DNA of 64,000 bases from Chloroflexota bacterium (GTDB lineage Bacteria > Chloroflexota > Anaerolineae > Aggregatilineales > Phototrophicaceae). This document shows positions 51,671 to 60,119 of this stretch, one piece after another. How positions within the stretch are numbered: the first letter of the stretch is position 1; each line of letters begins with the position of its first letter. The notes under the pieces are model-generated. The model was not told the origin of the DNA. It saw only the letters and a list, made by a program, of their open reading frames with translations, and made no database searches. The stretch is taken from assembly GCA_026708115.1 (NCBI GenBank), contig JAPOVL010000017.1:26263-90262 (forward strand). The letters are read 5' to 3'. The position numbers were made by a program, and so were the translations under genes.

Positions 51671-52711
51671 CTAGACCTTGACGCCAAGCTCGTCCAGGAC
51701 TGCCAACACTTCCGGCTCCACCGTATCGGGGTTATTTTTGGCGTCGCGTTTTAGCGCATAGATGGCATGCTCGTTGCCTTCGCGCGCCAATTCGTACACT
51801 TCAACGCGAGCTTTGTCGACATAGGTCAAATCTCGTTCGACAACTGGATTGTCATAATCTTTCCAATAGTACTTGAGATCATCGGACTGCCAGCCCGGGT
51901 AGATATCGTCCCAGCTAAGCTGGCTTGGATCGTGCGGCGATAGCAAATGCTCGGCCACCTTGTCGCCGACGACCATATAGCGATTGTCCAGCGAGAGGCG
52001 CAGCTTGTCTTCGGTATAGTTAGGCAGCGCTTGGTGAATGGTCAGCGCCGGGAAGAACAAGGCGTCGCCCGCTTCATAATCCGTGGAATACCAAACTGGA
52101 TTGATGTCATCGTGTTCGGTTTCATCGACGATCAGCCCGCCGGCGCCCAGCGAAAAGTGGTGATCCAGCACGCGGTTGACCTTGTGCGATTGGGGGATGA
52201 CAGCCAGGCCGCCCAGTTCAATCGGGCAATCGCCGATAGGCGCCCAGCAGGTGATATTGTCGTAGCTGCCCTGGAAGTGCACGAAGTCCTGGTGTTTGGG
52301 CGTGGTGTGTTCGGTGTATTTGGGGAACCAGATTCGCGCGATCTTTTGCGGGTGGGGCATGATCGGCTTGCCGACCATCTTCTCGATGATTTCGAGGTAT
52401 TCCGGCCAATGCCCGGAGCGATGGAAGTTCTCTATCTTGTAGACTTCGGCGTAACCGGCGCTGTATTCGTTGTCGCCTTCGGTATAGCGCATATTGATAT
52501 CGGCGATGCCGTCCATCGGGTCTGTACCCGCGACCAGCCAGCCGACCTGCTGAATCATGCTCATCATCTCGCGGCGCAATTCCCACAGTTTGTCGGGATC
52601 CACCAGCCGCTTGAAAAACAGATAACCCTCATCGTCGATGCGACGCTGCAGCTCCTTGGGATCTTGCATAGCGTCGTTGGAGACACGAAATTCTTTCAAA
52701 TCTACGGACAT
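51671..52711 (-). CDS. Phytanoyl-CoA dioxygenase (PhyH) family protein
   Basis: Fe(II)/2-oxoglutarate oxygenase of 346 residues. HxD is in TPKHQDFVHFQG; the distal His is in PALTIHQALPNYT, followed by the Arg in KLRLSLDNRY. N-terminal DDEGYLFFKRLVDPD is the usual PhyH start. It is distinct from the three-member PhyH subgroup at 52.9, 53.8 and 62.8 kb. It is immediately upstream of the tandem desaturases and may act on the same lipid substrate. Confidence 0.88.
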   Translation of the reverse strand: MSVDLKEFRVSNDAMQDPKELQRRIDDEGYLFFKRLVDPDKLWELRREMMSMIQQVGWLVAGTDPMDGIADINMRYTEGDNEYSAGYAEVYKIENFHRSGHWPEYLEIIEKMVGKPIMPHPQKIARIWFPKYTEHTTPKHQDFVHFQGSYDNITCWAPIGDCPIELGGLAVIPQSHKVNRVLDHHFSLGAGGLIVDETEHDDINPVWYSTDYEAGDALFFPALTIHQALPNYTEDKLRLSLDNRYMVVGDKVAEHLLSPHDPSQLSWDDIYPGWQSDDLKYYWKDYDNPVVERDLTYVDKARVEVYELAREGNEHAIYALKRDAKNNPDTVEPEVLAVLDELGVKV

Positions 52712-52908
52712 TTTTTGGTCACTCCTTACCTATACTTAAATGCAATTGTAGCAATTGTAGCGCAATATATCCAATCAGTCATGCGAGGTTTGATCTTGCG
52801 AACGCGCCCGCGCTAGCGAACCAGCGGCAAGCGCAAAACTACCTTTCGCGTGGCAAGGGGCATGTCGCTATTCGTCACTTGTAGCGCCCGTTCCAGTGCT
52901 TTCCGCTG

Positions 52909-53733
52909 TCAGGCCGTCACGCAAGGTTTCGACTTGTGCCAGATCAAGGGATTCACGCTGTCATCGTCCAGCAAATCGCCGATCTCCAGCGAATCGAAGT
53001 AATCCTGCGTCAAGATGTTGCGCGTGCCGTTGAAGGTGCTGCCGTCGGGCATATAGCCGCAGGTCATCGCTCGCCGCCAGCCCGGCGTCATATTGGCGCC
53101 CGCGCCATGTGGCATCAAGCCGTTGTGGAAGGAGCAAGACCCGGCCTTCATCGGCGCCGCCACCGACTGTAGATTCGCCCATTGCGGATAGATATCGAAG
53201 AGGTCGCTGATATTCGGGCCAATGTTCGAAGTGTCAAACGTGGCTGTCTTGTGCGCGCCGGGCAGGAAGTAGAGACAGCCGTTTTGCAGCGTGGCATCGT
53301 CCAGCGCCACCCATATACTGATGGCATCGCGCGAGGAATAGGACCAGAGCGGATTATCCAGATGCCAACCGGTCGGGTTCGCCCAGGGCTGCTTGTTCAA
53401 TGCTTGATCGTGCCAGATCCGCATGCCGTCGACGCCGGCTAATTCGCTCGCCATCTTGCCCAGGCGCGGGTCCCACATGAGTTCGCGCATGCCCTCGTGA
53501 TCGGTCCATAAGTTGATGCGCTGCACGAAGCGCCGGCGGCGATACTTGGCGTCTTCGCTTTCGTCTTCCAGTTTGCTGCGGTCGGCCAGCAGCCGATTCT
53601 CCCGCCGCGCCACCGCATCATCAACGTTGCGCCGCCACGTATCCAACTCGTCCGGCGTCAGGAAATCCTCGATGACGATGTATCCGTTGTCTTGATAAAA
53701 GTTGACCTGCTCTTGTGTCAATGCATGTTTCAT
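52909..53733 (-). CDS. Phytanoyl-CoA dioxygenase (PhyH) family protein, subgroup copy 1
   Basis: Oxygenase of 274 residues. HxD is in TGWHLDNPLWSY; the distal His is in NGLMPHGAGANMTPG; the 2-oxoglutarate Arg is in GWRRAMTCGYMPDG. It opens QVNFYQDNGYIVIEDFLTPDE, shared with the proteins at 53752 and 62786. It lies 18 bp after the next copy, so the two are a tandem pair. Confidence 0.9.
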   Translation of the reverse strand: MKHALTQEQVNFYQDNGYIVIEDFLTPDELDTWRRNVDDAVARRENRLLADRSKLEDESEDAKYRRRRFVQRINLWTDHEGMRELMWDPRLGKMASELAGVDGMRIWHDQALNKQPWANPTGWHLDNPLWSYSSRDAISIWVALDDATLQNGCLYFLPGAHKTATFDTSNIGPNISDLFDIYPQWANLQSVAAPMKAGSCSFHNGLMPHGAGANMTPGWRRAMTCGYMPDGSTFNGTRNILTQDYFDSLEIGDLLDDDSVNPLIWHKSKPCVTA

Positions 53734-53751
53734 TTGATCTCGCCCTCAGAC

Positions 53752-54588
53752 TCAATCTTTTGCGCCGACATAAGGTTTTGCTTCATGCCAGATTAACGGA
53801 TTGATTGAATCATCGTCCAGCACATCGCCGATCTCCAGCGACTCGAAGTAGGCCTGCGGCAAGGCACTCTGCTTGCCGTTGAAGGTGGAGCCATCGGGCA
53901 TATAGCCGCAGGTCATCGCCCGCCGCGTGCCCGGCGTCATATTGGCCGCGGCGCCATGCGGCATCAAACCGTTGTGGAAGGAGCAAGATCCCGCTTTCAT
54001 CGTCGCCGCTACCGACTGCAATTCCGCCCACTGTGGATAAAGTTCAAACAGGTCGCTGATATTCGGGCCGATCCCGGCATGTTCGAAGGAGGCCGTCTTG
54101 TGCGCGCCCGGCAGGAAATAGAGGCAACCGTTATCGCGCGTGGCGTCGTCCAGCGCCACCCAAATCGTGACGGCGTCACGCGATGAGTAAGACCAGGAGG
54201 CATTGTCCAAATGCCAGCCGGTCGGGTTGGCCCAGGGCTGCTTGACCAAAGCCTGATCGTGCCAGATGCGCATGCCGTCCACGCCCGTCAAATCGCTCAC
54301 CATTTTGCCCAAACGCGGATCCCACATCAGCTCGCGCATGCCAGCGTGATCAACCCACAGATTTTGCCGATGTACGAAGACCTTGTCAAAATAGGCGCTT
54401 TCTTTGTCAACGATGCGCTCGGAGGCCAGCATGCCGCTGGCGGTAATGCGTCCAGCGCGCTGCGCAATCGCATCGTCGACATTCCGCCGCCAGTTCTCCA
54501 GCTCGTCGGGCGTTAAAAAGTCTTCAATGATGATGTAGCCGTTCTCCTGGTAGAACTCAATCTGTTCCTGAGTCAACTTGGTATTCAT
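53752..54588 (-). CDS. Phytanoyl-CoA dioxygenase (PhyH) family protein, subgroup copy 2
   Basis: Oxygenase of 278 residues with TGWHLDNASWSY (HxD), NGLMPHGAAANMTPG (distal His) and TRRAMTCGYMPDG. It is very similar to 52909 and 62786 except in a linker around residues 40-60. The ATG at 54588 (MNTKLTQEQ) is used; an in-frame upstream start has no support. It is divergent from the sugar-binding protein gene at 54740. Confidence 0.9.
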   Translation of the reverse strand: MNTKLTQEQIEFYQENGYIIIEDFLTPDELENWRRNVDDAIAQRAGRITASGMLASERIVDKESAYFDKVFVHRQNLWVDHAGMRELMWDPRLGKMVSDLTGVDGMRIWHDQALVKQPWANPTGWHLDNASWSYSSRDAVTIWVALDDATRDNGCLYFLPGAHKTASFEHAGIGPNISDLFELYPQWAELQSVAATMKAGSCSFHNGLMPHGAAANMTPGTRRAMTCGYMPDGSTFNGKQSALPQAYFESLEIGDVLDDDSINPLIWHEAKPYVGAKD

Positions 54589-54670
54589 AGCCTCGGACCT
54601 CACTAGCCGTCTCGTCAACAGAATTTAACCAGTTTTTCGTCCCATGACAAGTTGACTTTATGGCAATTAT

Positions 54671-54698
54671 TTGGTGACCTGCCAAACAATGCTATAAT
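54671..54698 (+). promoter_or_regulatory. Promoter of the third sugar importer
   Basis: TTGGTG and TATAAT are separated by 16 bp, about 40 bp before the binding-protein ATG. A short AAGGGAAGGA ribosome site follows. Confidence 0.55.
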
Positions 54699-54739
54699 GC
54701 GTATGACCGTAAGCTGTTGAAGGGAAGGATTAAGCGATA

Positions 54740-56083
54740 ATGATTCCCAAACTGCGTTTAGCTATGATTTTTGTTCTGCTCTTGAGCTTGCTGACAGGAA
54801 TTGCCGGCGCGCAGGATTCCGTCAGCATCACCGTCCGTTGTAAAGCCAGTCCGCCGGAAGAAGATTGGCGTTGCAACAATTTTGCAGTGGTCGAAGCCGA
54901 TGTTGAAGCCGACCTTGGCATCGAAATTGACTTGAACCTCATCCAGGACAATGCCGGATGGGGTGACTACAAGAACGAATTCGTTCTGGCATCGGAAGCG
55001 GGTGAAGCGCCCGATATCATCTTGTCTGGCCACGAAGACATTGGCGCCTGGGCGCCGGCCGGGTTCATCATCCCGCTGGATGACGTGATTGGCATGCACA
55101 GCGAATTTGATGATATCGTGCCCTCATTGTGGGATTCGCACGGCTACGCCGGCCAGATTTGGGGTATCCCACAGGACGCCGAAGCGCGGCCGATCTTTTA
55201 CAGCAAGCTGCTGCTGCGCGACTTGGGCTGGAGCGAGGAAGACATTGAGTCGCTGCCCGACCGCGTCGCTGCTGGCGAGTGGACCTTCGCCGATATGCTG
55301 GCGACGGCTGAAGCCGCGGTTGAAGAAGGCGTTGTCGATGCCGGCAATGGCTGGTGGCACCGCCCGAGCAACGGTCCCGATTTCCTCTATTACTACTACG
55401 GGCATGGCGGCGAAGTCCTCGATATGGAAGGCAACCTGGTCGTGGACAGCGAGGCCTTGGTCGCGACTTACGAGCTCCTGGGCGGCGCGGTCGCATCTGG
55501 CGTGCTGCGCTCCGATGTCATCGGGCTGGACTGGAACGAAGTCTGGCACCCGACGGTGGCGCAGGCCGATACCGTGCTCTTCGCCGCTGGCGGCACCTGG
55601 AACTGGCCCAACTGGGCGATCAACTATGTTGCCGACAAGGGCGGCGATGAGTTCTTGTTCGAAAATATCGGGCTGACGCTGATCCCGGCCATGGCTACGG
55701 GCAAGGCTATCACGCTGACGCACCCGCTGACCTACATGATCAGCAGCGGCAGCGAGAATCCTGATGTGGCTCTGGAGTTGATCGCCGCGATCACCACACC
55801 CGAGCACAACAACAAGCACGCTATTGACAGCTTCCACCTGGGCATTCTCAACGCGCAGCTGGAATCGGAGGCTTATGCCAACAACCGGCTATTGAGCAGC
55901 GCGCACTACATGCTGGACCATACGACGGCACTGCCCAACCATCCCGGTTGGAATGCCTGGTCGAATGCTTACTTCCTGGGCATCCAGGCGGTAGAGACCG
56001 GCGAAGCGGACGCGGCGGGCGCGGCCGATATCGCCATCGCGCAAATGCAGAATGAATTGGGCGACGGCATAACAGTTCGCTAG
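54740..56083 (+). CDS. Extracellular sugar-binding protein of a CUT1 transporter
   Basis: Solute-binding protein of 447 residues. Signal peptide MIPKLRLAMIFVLLLSLLTG ending IAGAQDS, without a lipobox Cys. A Cys pair lies early in the mature part (VRCKASPPEEDWRCNNF), possibly a disulphide. Maltose-binding-like features include APDIILSGHEDIGAWAPAG, PQDAEARPIFYSKLLLRDLG and AAGGTWNW. It heads a unit with two permeases, an ATPase and a GDPD fusion. Confidence 0.9.
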   Translation: MIPKLRLAMIFVLLLSLLTGIAGAQDSVSITVRCKASPPEEDWRCNNFAVVEADVEADLGIEIDLNLIQDNAGWGDYKNEFVLASEAGEAPDIILSGHEDIGAWAPAGFIIPLDDVIGMHSEFDDIVPSLWDSHGYAGQIWGIPQDAEARPIFYSKLLLRDLGWSEEDIESLPDRVAAGEWTFADMLATAEAAVEEGVVDAGNGWWHRPSNGPDFLYYYYGHGGEVLDMEGNLVVDSEALVATYELLGGAVASGVLRSDVIGLDWNEVWHPTVAQADTVLFAAGGTWNWPNWAINYVADKGGDEFLFENIGLTLIPAMATGKAITLTHPLTYMISSGSENPDVALELIAAITTPEHNNKHAIDSFHLGILNAQLESEAYANNRLLSSAHYMLDHTTALPNHPGWNAWSNAYFLGIQAVETGEADAAGAADIAIAQMQNELGDGITVR

Positions 56084-56119
56084 TTGACTGACTGTCGTCC
56101 GCAGAAGTGATTAAAGGTT

Positions 56120-56151
56120 GGTCAAGGGGAGCGATCCCGCTCCCCTTGACC
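56120..56151 (+). promoter_or_regulatory. Intercistronic hairpin between binding protein and permease
   Basis: GGTCAAGGGGAGCG and CGCTCCCCTTGACC pair perfectly over 14 bases around the loop ATCC, 36 bp after the binding-protein stop. No T run follows. It is the strongest of three such hairpins in equivalent positions. Confidence 0.7.
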
Positions 56152-56239
56152 GGCAAGCAGGCCAAGCTCTGCATTCCGAAAATAATCCAGGAGCGCTCGG
56201 CCTTTCAACTGGGTCCCCAGCAAGGCGCGCGTTTTACTT

Positions 56240-57223
56240 ATGTCCGAGCAAGCAAAAAGCAGCGATTCGTCAGTTCCTCGAGGCATCCTCGGGAGCAACG
56301 CCCTGAAGTCATATCTGGGCGCCTATGGCTTTATGGCGCCGGCGGGCATTCTCGTCATCGTCTTTTTCTTAATCCCGGTGGCCATCGTTCTGTACTTGAG
56401 CCTGACCAATCTGGCGAGCTCGAATTTCACCTCCAACCTGGCCATCATGGAATTCATCGGCCTGAAAAACTACCAGACATTATTGAACGATCAATTCGCG
56501 CGCAAGATTTTCTTCAATACCATCTTTTATGTGCTCGTTACGCTCTCGATCTTCAATGTATCCCTGGCGCTATTGGTGTCGTTGCTAACGACGCATATTG
56601 ACCGCAGCGCGGGCTTCGTCTTTCGCGCGCTGTGGATCTTGCCGCGCATCACCTCGCCCGTTGTCTACATTCTGATCTGGAAGCGCATGATAGCGGAAGC
56701 GCCCTTCGGGATTATCAACCAATTCAACGAGGCGCTGGGGCAGCCTACTTACAACTATATTTCTACCAATCCCTGGGTATTCGTCGTTGTCGTCAATGGA
56801 TTTATCGGCGTGTCCTTTGGCATGATCATTTTCACTTCCGCCATTGAGTCGATCCCGAAAGACCTGCTCAATGCCTCGCTGGTCGACGGTTCGTCGAAGC
56901 TACAGCGCATCCGCTATGTCATCATGCCATTGATCCGTTGGCCGCTGCTGTTTGTTGTGACGTATCAGACGCTGTCTTTGCTGACGTCATTCGTGGAGAT
57001 TCAGTTGTTGACGGATGGCGGTCCCGGTCTTTATCGCACGGAGGTATGGTCCCTGACGGCCTATCACCGGGCCTTGTCGAATTATTTTGGCAATGCCCAG
57101 TGGGGTTACGGCTCGGCTTTCGCGGTGCTGCTGGTGATGATCGGGGTGGTACTGGCTGTGATTTATATGCGGGTATTCCGCTTTGACGAATTGATCGCCG
57201 AGCCGCGGGTGGAAGCGCTATGA
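56240..57223 (+). CDS. Carbohydrate ABC permease, MalF/CUT1 type
   Basis: Permease of 327 residues with six main membrane segments; the EAA loop is LLNASLVDGSSKLQRIRYVIMPLIRW. The stop overlaps the next start as ATGA. It forms the heterodimer with the PDZ-bearing MalG-type protein. Confidence 0.9.
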   Translation: MSEQAKSSDSSVPRGILGSNALKSYLGAYGFMAPAGILVIVFFLIPVAIVLYLSLTNLASSNFTSNLAIMEFIGLKNYQTLLNDQFARKIFFNTIFYVLVTLSIFNVSLALLVSLLTTHIDRSAGFVFRALWILPRITSPVVYILIWKRMIAEAPFGIINQFNEALGQPTYNYISTNPWVFVVVVNGFIGVSFGMIIFTSAIESIPKDLLNASLVDGSSKLQRIRYVIMPLIRWPLLFVVTYQTLSLLTSFVEIQLLTDGGPGLYRTEVWSLTAYHRALSNYFGNAQWGYGSAFAVLLVMIGVVLAVIYMRVFRFDELIAEPRVEAL

Positions 57224-58797
57224 AGGCGCGGGACGCAGTCTTCGATACGCTCAAAGTCAAAGTTGACGAGCGCCCGCAGAGCTTGCCGCAAGATCTGGTG
57301 GAAGCGCTGCGGCTGGGCGCGATAAGCATTTTGGTTTTGCTCATCGCTGCCTTCTTGTTCAGCGGGGTTATTGGACCGCTTTTTGCCTTGGGCGGCGTCG
57401 AAGAGACGGTGATGGATGTTTTGACGCGCCTCAGCTTGCTGGCGCTGCCCTTTGTGGCTTATATCGGCGGGGCGAGCGTGGCCCGCCGATATACAAGATC
57501 CGATATCGCGCGGGCGCTGGGATTGGCTTTTAGCAGCACGGTGATATTGTTCGCGGTCATTTCCGCTGGCTATTATGTTCTTGACTATGGCGTATTCGCG
57601 CCGCGGCAATCGCTACAAATGACGCTGAGCCAGAGCGAAGCGGGCATTCGCGTCGATGCTGTGGTCGCCGGCGGCGCGGCCGAGACGGCTGGCTTGCAGG
57701 TTGGCGATGTCATCAGCGCCATCCGCCGCGATGCGGTGGATTTGGACGCCTTCAACAGGCGCCTGAGCCAGTCAAAGGAGGGCGACCCGCTGCGTTTGCG
57801 CTTCAAGCGCGGCGAGGAGGAACTGCAGGAGACGGTTCGGGTCGTTCTGGTATCCGACAAGCAGCTTGGCGCTTTATGGCCCGGATTGGCGCTGGCGCTG
57901 GCATTCACCGCGATAATTGTATTTTTGCCCGGTCACTGGGCGCCTTATATTGCGCTGGTTGGTCTGCTATCGCCTTTGATCGTGGGCTATTTTTGGGTGA
58001 TCATCGCGACGTTCAGCTTCCGCACCGAGGGGCTGGTGCCGCTCGATGGCAATGACAATTTTGGCGGCTTTACCCTGAAAAACTGGGAGTCGATTTTCGT
58101 TGGCAATATCGCCGGCCTGGAATTCAATATCGTCCCCATTTTCATGACTTCACTGGCGATCGCGGTGGTCATGACCTTCGTGGTGCTATTGGTATCCTCT
58201 ATGGCGGGTTACGCTTTATCGCGGATGCACTTCCCGGGGCGGCGTTTCTTTCTGTCGTTCACGCTCATCTTGCACGGCTTCCCGGCCATCACCTTGCTGA
58301 TTCCCATTTTCATCGTGCTGTTGCGGCTGGGCAACATACCGGTCATCGGCGAATTAATCGGTTTCAACACGGTTGGCGGCATCGCGCTGGTCATGGTGGC
58401 CTTTCAACTGCCGCTGGGCGTATGGTTGATGAAGGGATTCTTCGACAACATCCCCTGGGATATGGAGCGGTCGGCGCTGATTGACGGCGCCTCGCGCTGG
58501 CGGACGTATTGGGAGATCCTGTTGCCGCAGATACGCCCCGGTTTGCTGGCATTGGGGATTTTCGCGTTCATCGGCGGCTGGAACGCTTATATTATCCCGG
58601 CCACCTATTCGATTGGCACCGGCGTCAGCAACTTGCCGGTATTCCTGAATGAACTGATTGACGAAACAGCGCCGGTTGATTGGAACCAGGTGGCGGCGGT
58701 CGGCTTGTTCCAGTTGATACCGATTTTCATCTTCTTTATCTTCGCCCAGGAATACCTGCTGAACATTTATGCCGGTGGGACGAAAGGCAGTTCCTGA
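57220..58797 (+). CDS. MalG-type ABC permease with inserted PDZ domain
   Basis: Permease of 525 residues instead of about 290. The C-terminal half is an ordinary MalG with the EAA loop MERSALIDGASRWRTYWEILLP. The N-terminal addition has three likely membrane segments (33-55, 70-88, 98-122), then a PDZ domain at about 132-211 (VDAVVAGGAAETAGLQVGD, VISAIRRDAVDLDAF, PLRLRFKRGEEE), then an extra segment (218-236) before the canonical first one. With the N terminus inside, the PDZ would face outside. The ATGA overlap with the MalF gene fixes the start. A regulatory or docking role is inferred. Confidence 0.9.
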   Translation: MKARDAVFDTLKVKVDERPQSLPQDLVEALRLGAISILVLLIAAFLFSGVIGPLFALGGVEETVMDVLTRLSLLALPFVAYIGGASVARRYTRSDIARALGLAFSSTVILFAVISAGYYVLDYGVFAPRQSLQMTLSQSEAGIRVDAVVAGGAAETAGLQVGDVISAIRRDAVDLDAFNRRLSQSKEGDPLRLRFKRGEEELQETVRVVLVSDKQLGALWPGLALALAFTAIIVFLPGHWAPYIALVGLLSPLIVGYFWVIIATFSFRTEGLVPLDGNDNFGGFTLKNWESIFVGNIAGLEFNIVPIFMTSLAIAVVMTFVVLLVSSMAGYALSRMHFPGRRFFLSFTLILHGFPAITLLIPIFIVLLRLGNIPVIGELIGFNTVGGIALVMVAFQLPLGVWLMKGFFDNIPWDMERSALIDGASRWRTYWEILLPQIRPGLLALGIFAFIGGWNAYIIPATYSIGTGVSNLPVFLNELIDETAPVDWNQVAAVGLFQLIPIFIFFIFAQEYLLNIYAGGTKGSS

Positions 58798-58813
58798 TAG
58801 CGTTTTGCGCAAG

Positions 58814-58893
58814 AGCCGCTCGGCGGCAGCGAAAAGGCTTGCTGCGCTCAGGCAAAATAGTAAGCCCGCTTATCGTATGAGCGCCGTAGTTTA
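58814..58893 (+). repeat. 80-nt structured intergenic element, copy 2
   Basis: Same 80-nt length and same first 22 bases as copy 1 (4579). The terminal hairpin here is CGCTTAT-CGT-ATGAGCG, different in sequence but still paired. It ends with GTTTA, 40 bp before the ATPase start. Confidence 0.7.
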
Positions 58894-58933
58894 CATAAAC
58901 AGAGCTTGTGGCAGAGCGAGAAAGACGCATGCG

Positions 58934-60013
58934 ATGAAAGTGACAATCGATAATCTGAGCAAGAAATTTGGGGACGTTATCGGCGTCGAGAACTTGACCC
59001 TGCATATTGAAGACGGCGAATTCGTGGCCTTTTTGGGACCCTCGGGCTGTGGCAAGACGACCACGCTGCTCACCCTGGCGGGCATCTATAAGCCCACCGA
59101 CGGGGTGATTAGATTCGGCGAACGCGTCGTCAACACGGTTCAGCCAAAAGACCGCAATATCGGCATGGTTTTCCAGAGCTACGCGCTGTACCCGCATATG
59201 ACCGTCTTCCAAAATATCGCTTATCCGCTCAAACTGAAAAAAGTATCGAAGGCCGACCAACACGACCGCGTCCGGCAGGTGGCCAACGTGATGGGAATCG
59301 GGGAGTTGCTGGATCGCCGACCGGGGCAGTTGTCGGGCGGCCAACAGCAGCGGGTGGCTTTGGGCCGGGCTTTGGTGAAAGAACCGGACGTGCTGCTTTT
59401 TGACGAGCCGCTGTCGAATCTGGACGCGCGGCTGCGGCTGACGATGCGCGGGGAGATCAAACACCTGCAAAAGGACCTCGGCATCACATCGATTTACGTG
59501 ACGCACGATCAGGTGGAAGCCATGACCATGGCGGACCGAATCGCGGTGATGAGCGGGGGGCATTTGCAGGCTTTTGATTCGCCCGATGAGTTATATGACC
59601 GGCCGAAGACGCAGTTTGTGGCGGGCTTCGTTGGCAACCCGCCGATGAACTTCGTGGATGTCAGCGTGCAGGCGTCGAATGGGCGCTTCTTCGCCGAAAC
59701 GGAGTCGCTCCGTCTGGAAGTGCAAGCGGCGCGCGGCGCGCCGCCGGCCAGCTACGATGGTCCGGTCGTGATGGGCATAAGGCCGGAGGATATTCAAATA
59801 GCGAGCAATGGGTCGGTATCGGGCGAGATATTTGTGGTGGAGCCGCTGGGGCGCGAAGACCTGATCGACGTGCGCGTAGGTCGGCACAGTTTCTTGCTGC
59901 TGGCGGACACGGAAGACCGGCACCAAGCCGGCGAGCGCGTCTCGCTGGCCTTTGATATGGAACAGGCGCAGTTCTTCGACCCGAAGACAGAAAAATCGCT
60001 GTTGTGGCAGTAG
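58934..60013 (+). CDS. CUT1-type ABC ATPase (MalK/UgpC/MsmX-like)
   Basis: ATPase of 359 residues. Walker A GPSGCGKTTTL, Q-loop in MVFQSYALYPH, signature LSGGQQQRVALGRAL, Walker B VLLFDEPLSNLDA and H-loop in YVTHDQVEAMT. A C-terminal MalK/TOBE regulatory part follows (VMGIRPEDIQIA). The ATG at 58934 (MKVTIDNLSKKFG) is chosen; the earlier in-frame start at 58769 lies inside the permease gene. It is the only CUT1 ATPase in the window and could serve the other two importers. Confidence 0.93.
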   Translation: MKVTIDNLSKKFGDVIGVENLTLHIEDGEFVAFLGPSGCGKTTTLLTLAGIYKPTDGVIRFGERVVNTVQPKDRNIGMVFQSYALYPHMTVFQNIAYPLKLKKVSKADQHDRVRQVANVMGIGELLDRRPGQLSGGQQQRVALGRALVKEPDVLLFDEPLSNLDARLRLTMRGEIKHLQKDLGITSIYVTHDQVEAMTMADRIAVMSGGHLQAFDSPDELYDRPKTQFVAGFVGNPPMNFVDVSVQASNGRFFAETESLRLEVQAARGAPPASYDGPVVMGIRPEDIQIASNGSVSGEIFVVEPLGREDLIDVRVGRHSFLLLADTEDRHQAGERVSLAFDMEQAQFFDPKTEKSLLWQ

Positions 60014-60091
60014 CCGCTCGGCGGCAGCGAGAAGGTCTGTGGCGCCCGCGCAGAACAGCAAACCGGCCCCATGCATGCGCATGGGGGTTTA
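60012..60091 (+). repeat. 80-nt structured intergenic element, copy 3
   Basis: Third copy, exactly 80 nt, starting inside the TAG stop of the ATPase gene as copy 1 does with its upstream gene. The terminal hairpin is CCCCATGC-ATGC-GCATGGGG, closed by AAACC/GGTTT. It ends 28 bp before the GDPD-fusion start. Confidence 0.72.
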
Positions 60092-60119
60092 CTAGAACAG
60101 GACGAGCGAGCTTGTCGCC

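Noticed and set aside
52712..52908. Possible small RNA gene between PhyH genes
   Set aside because: I saw no promoter-terminator pair or stable hairpin in this gap.
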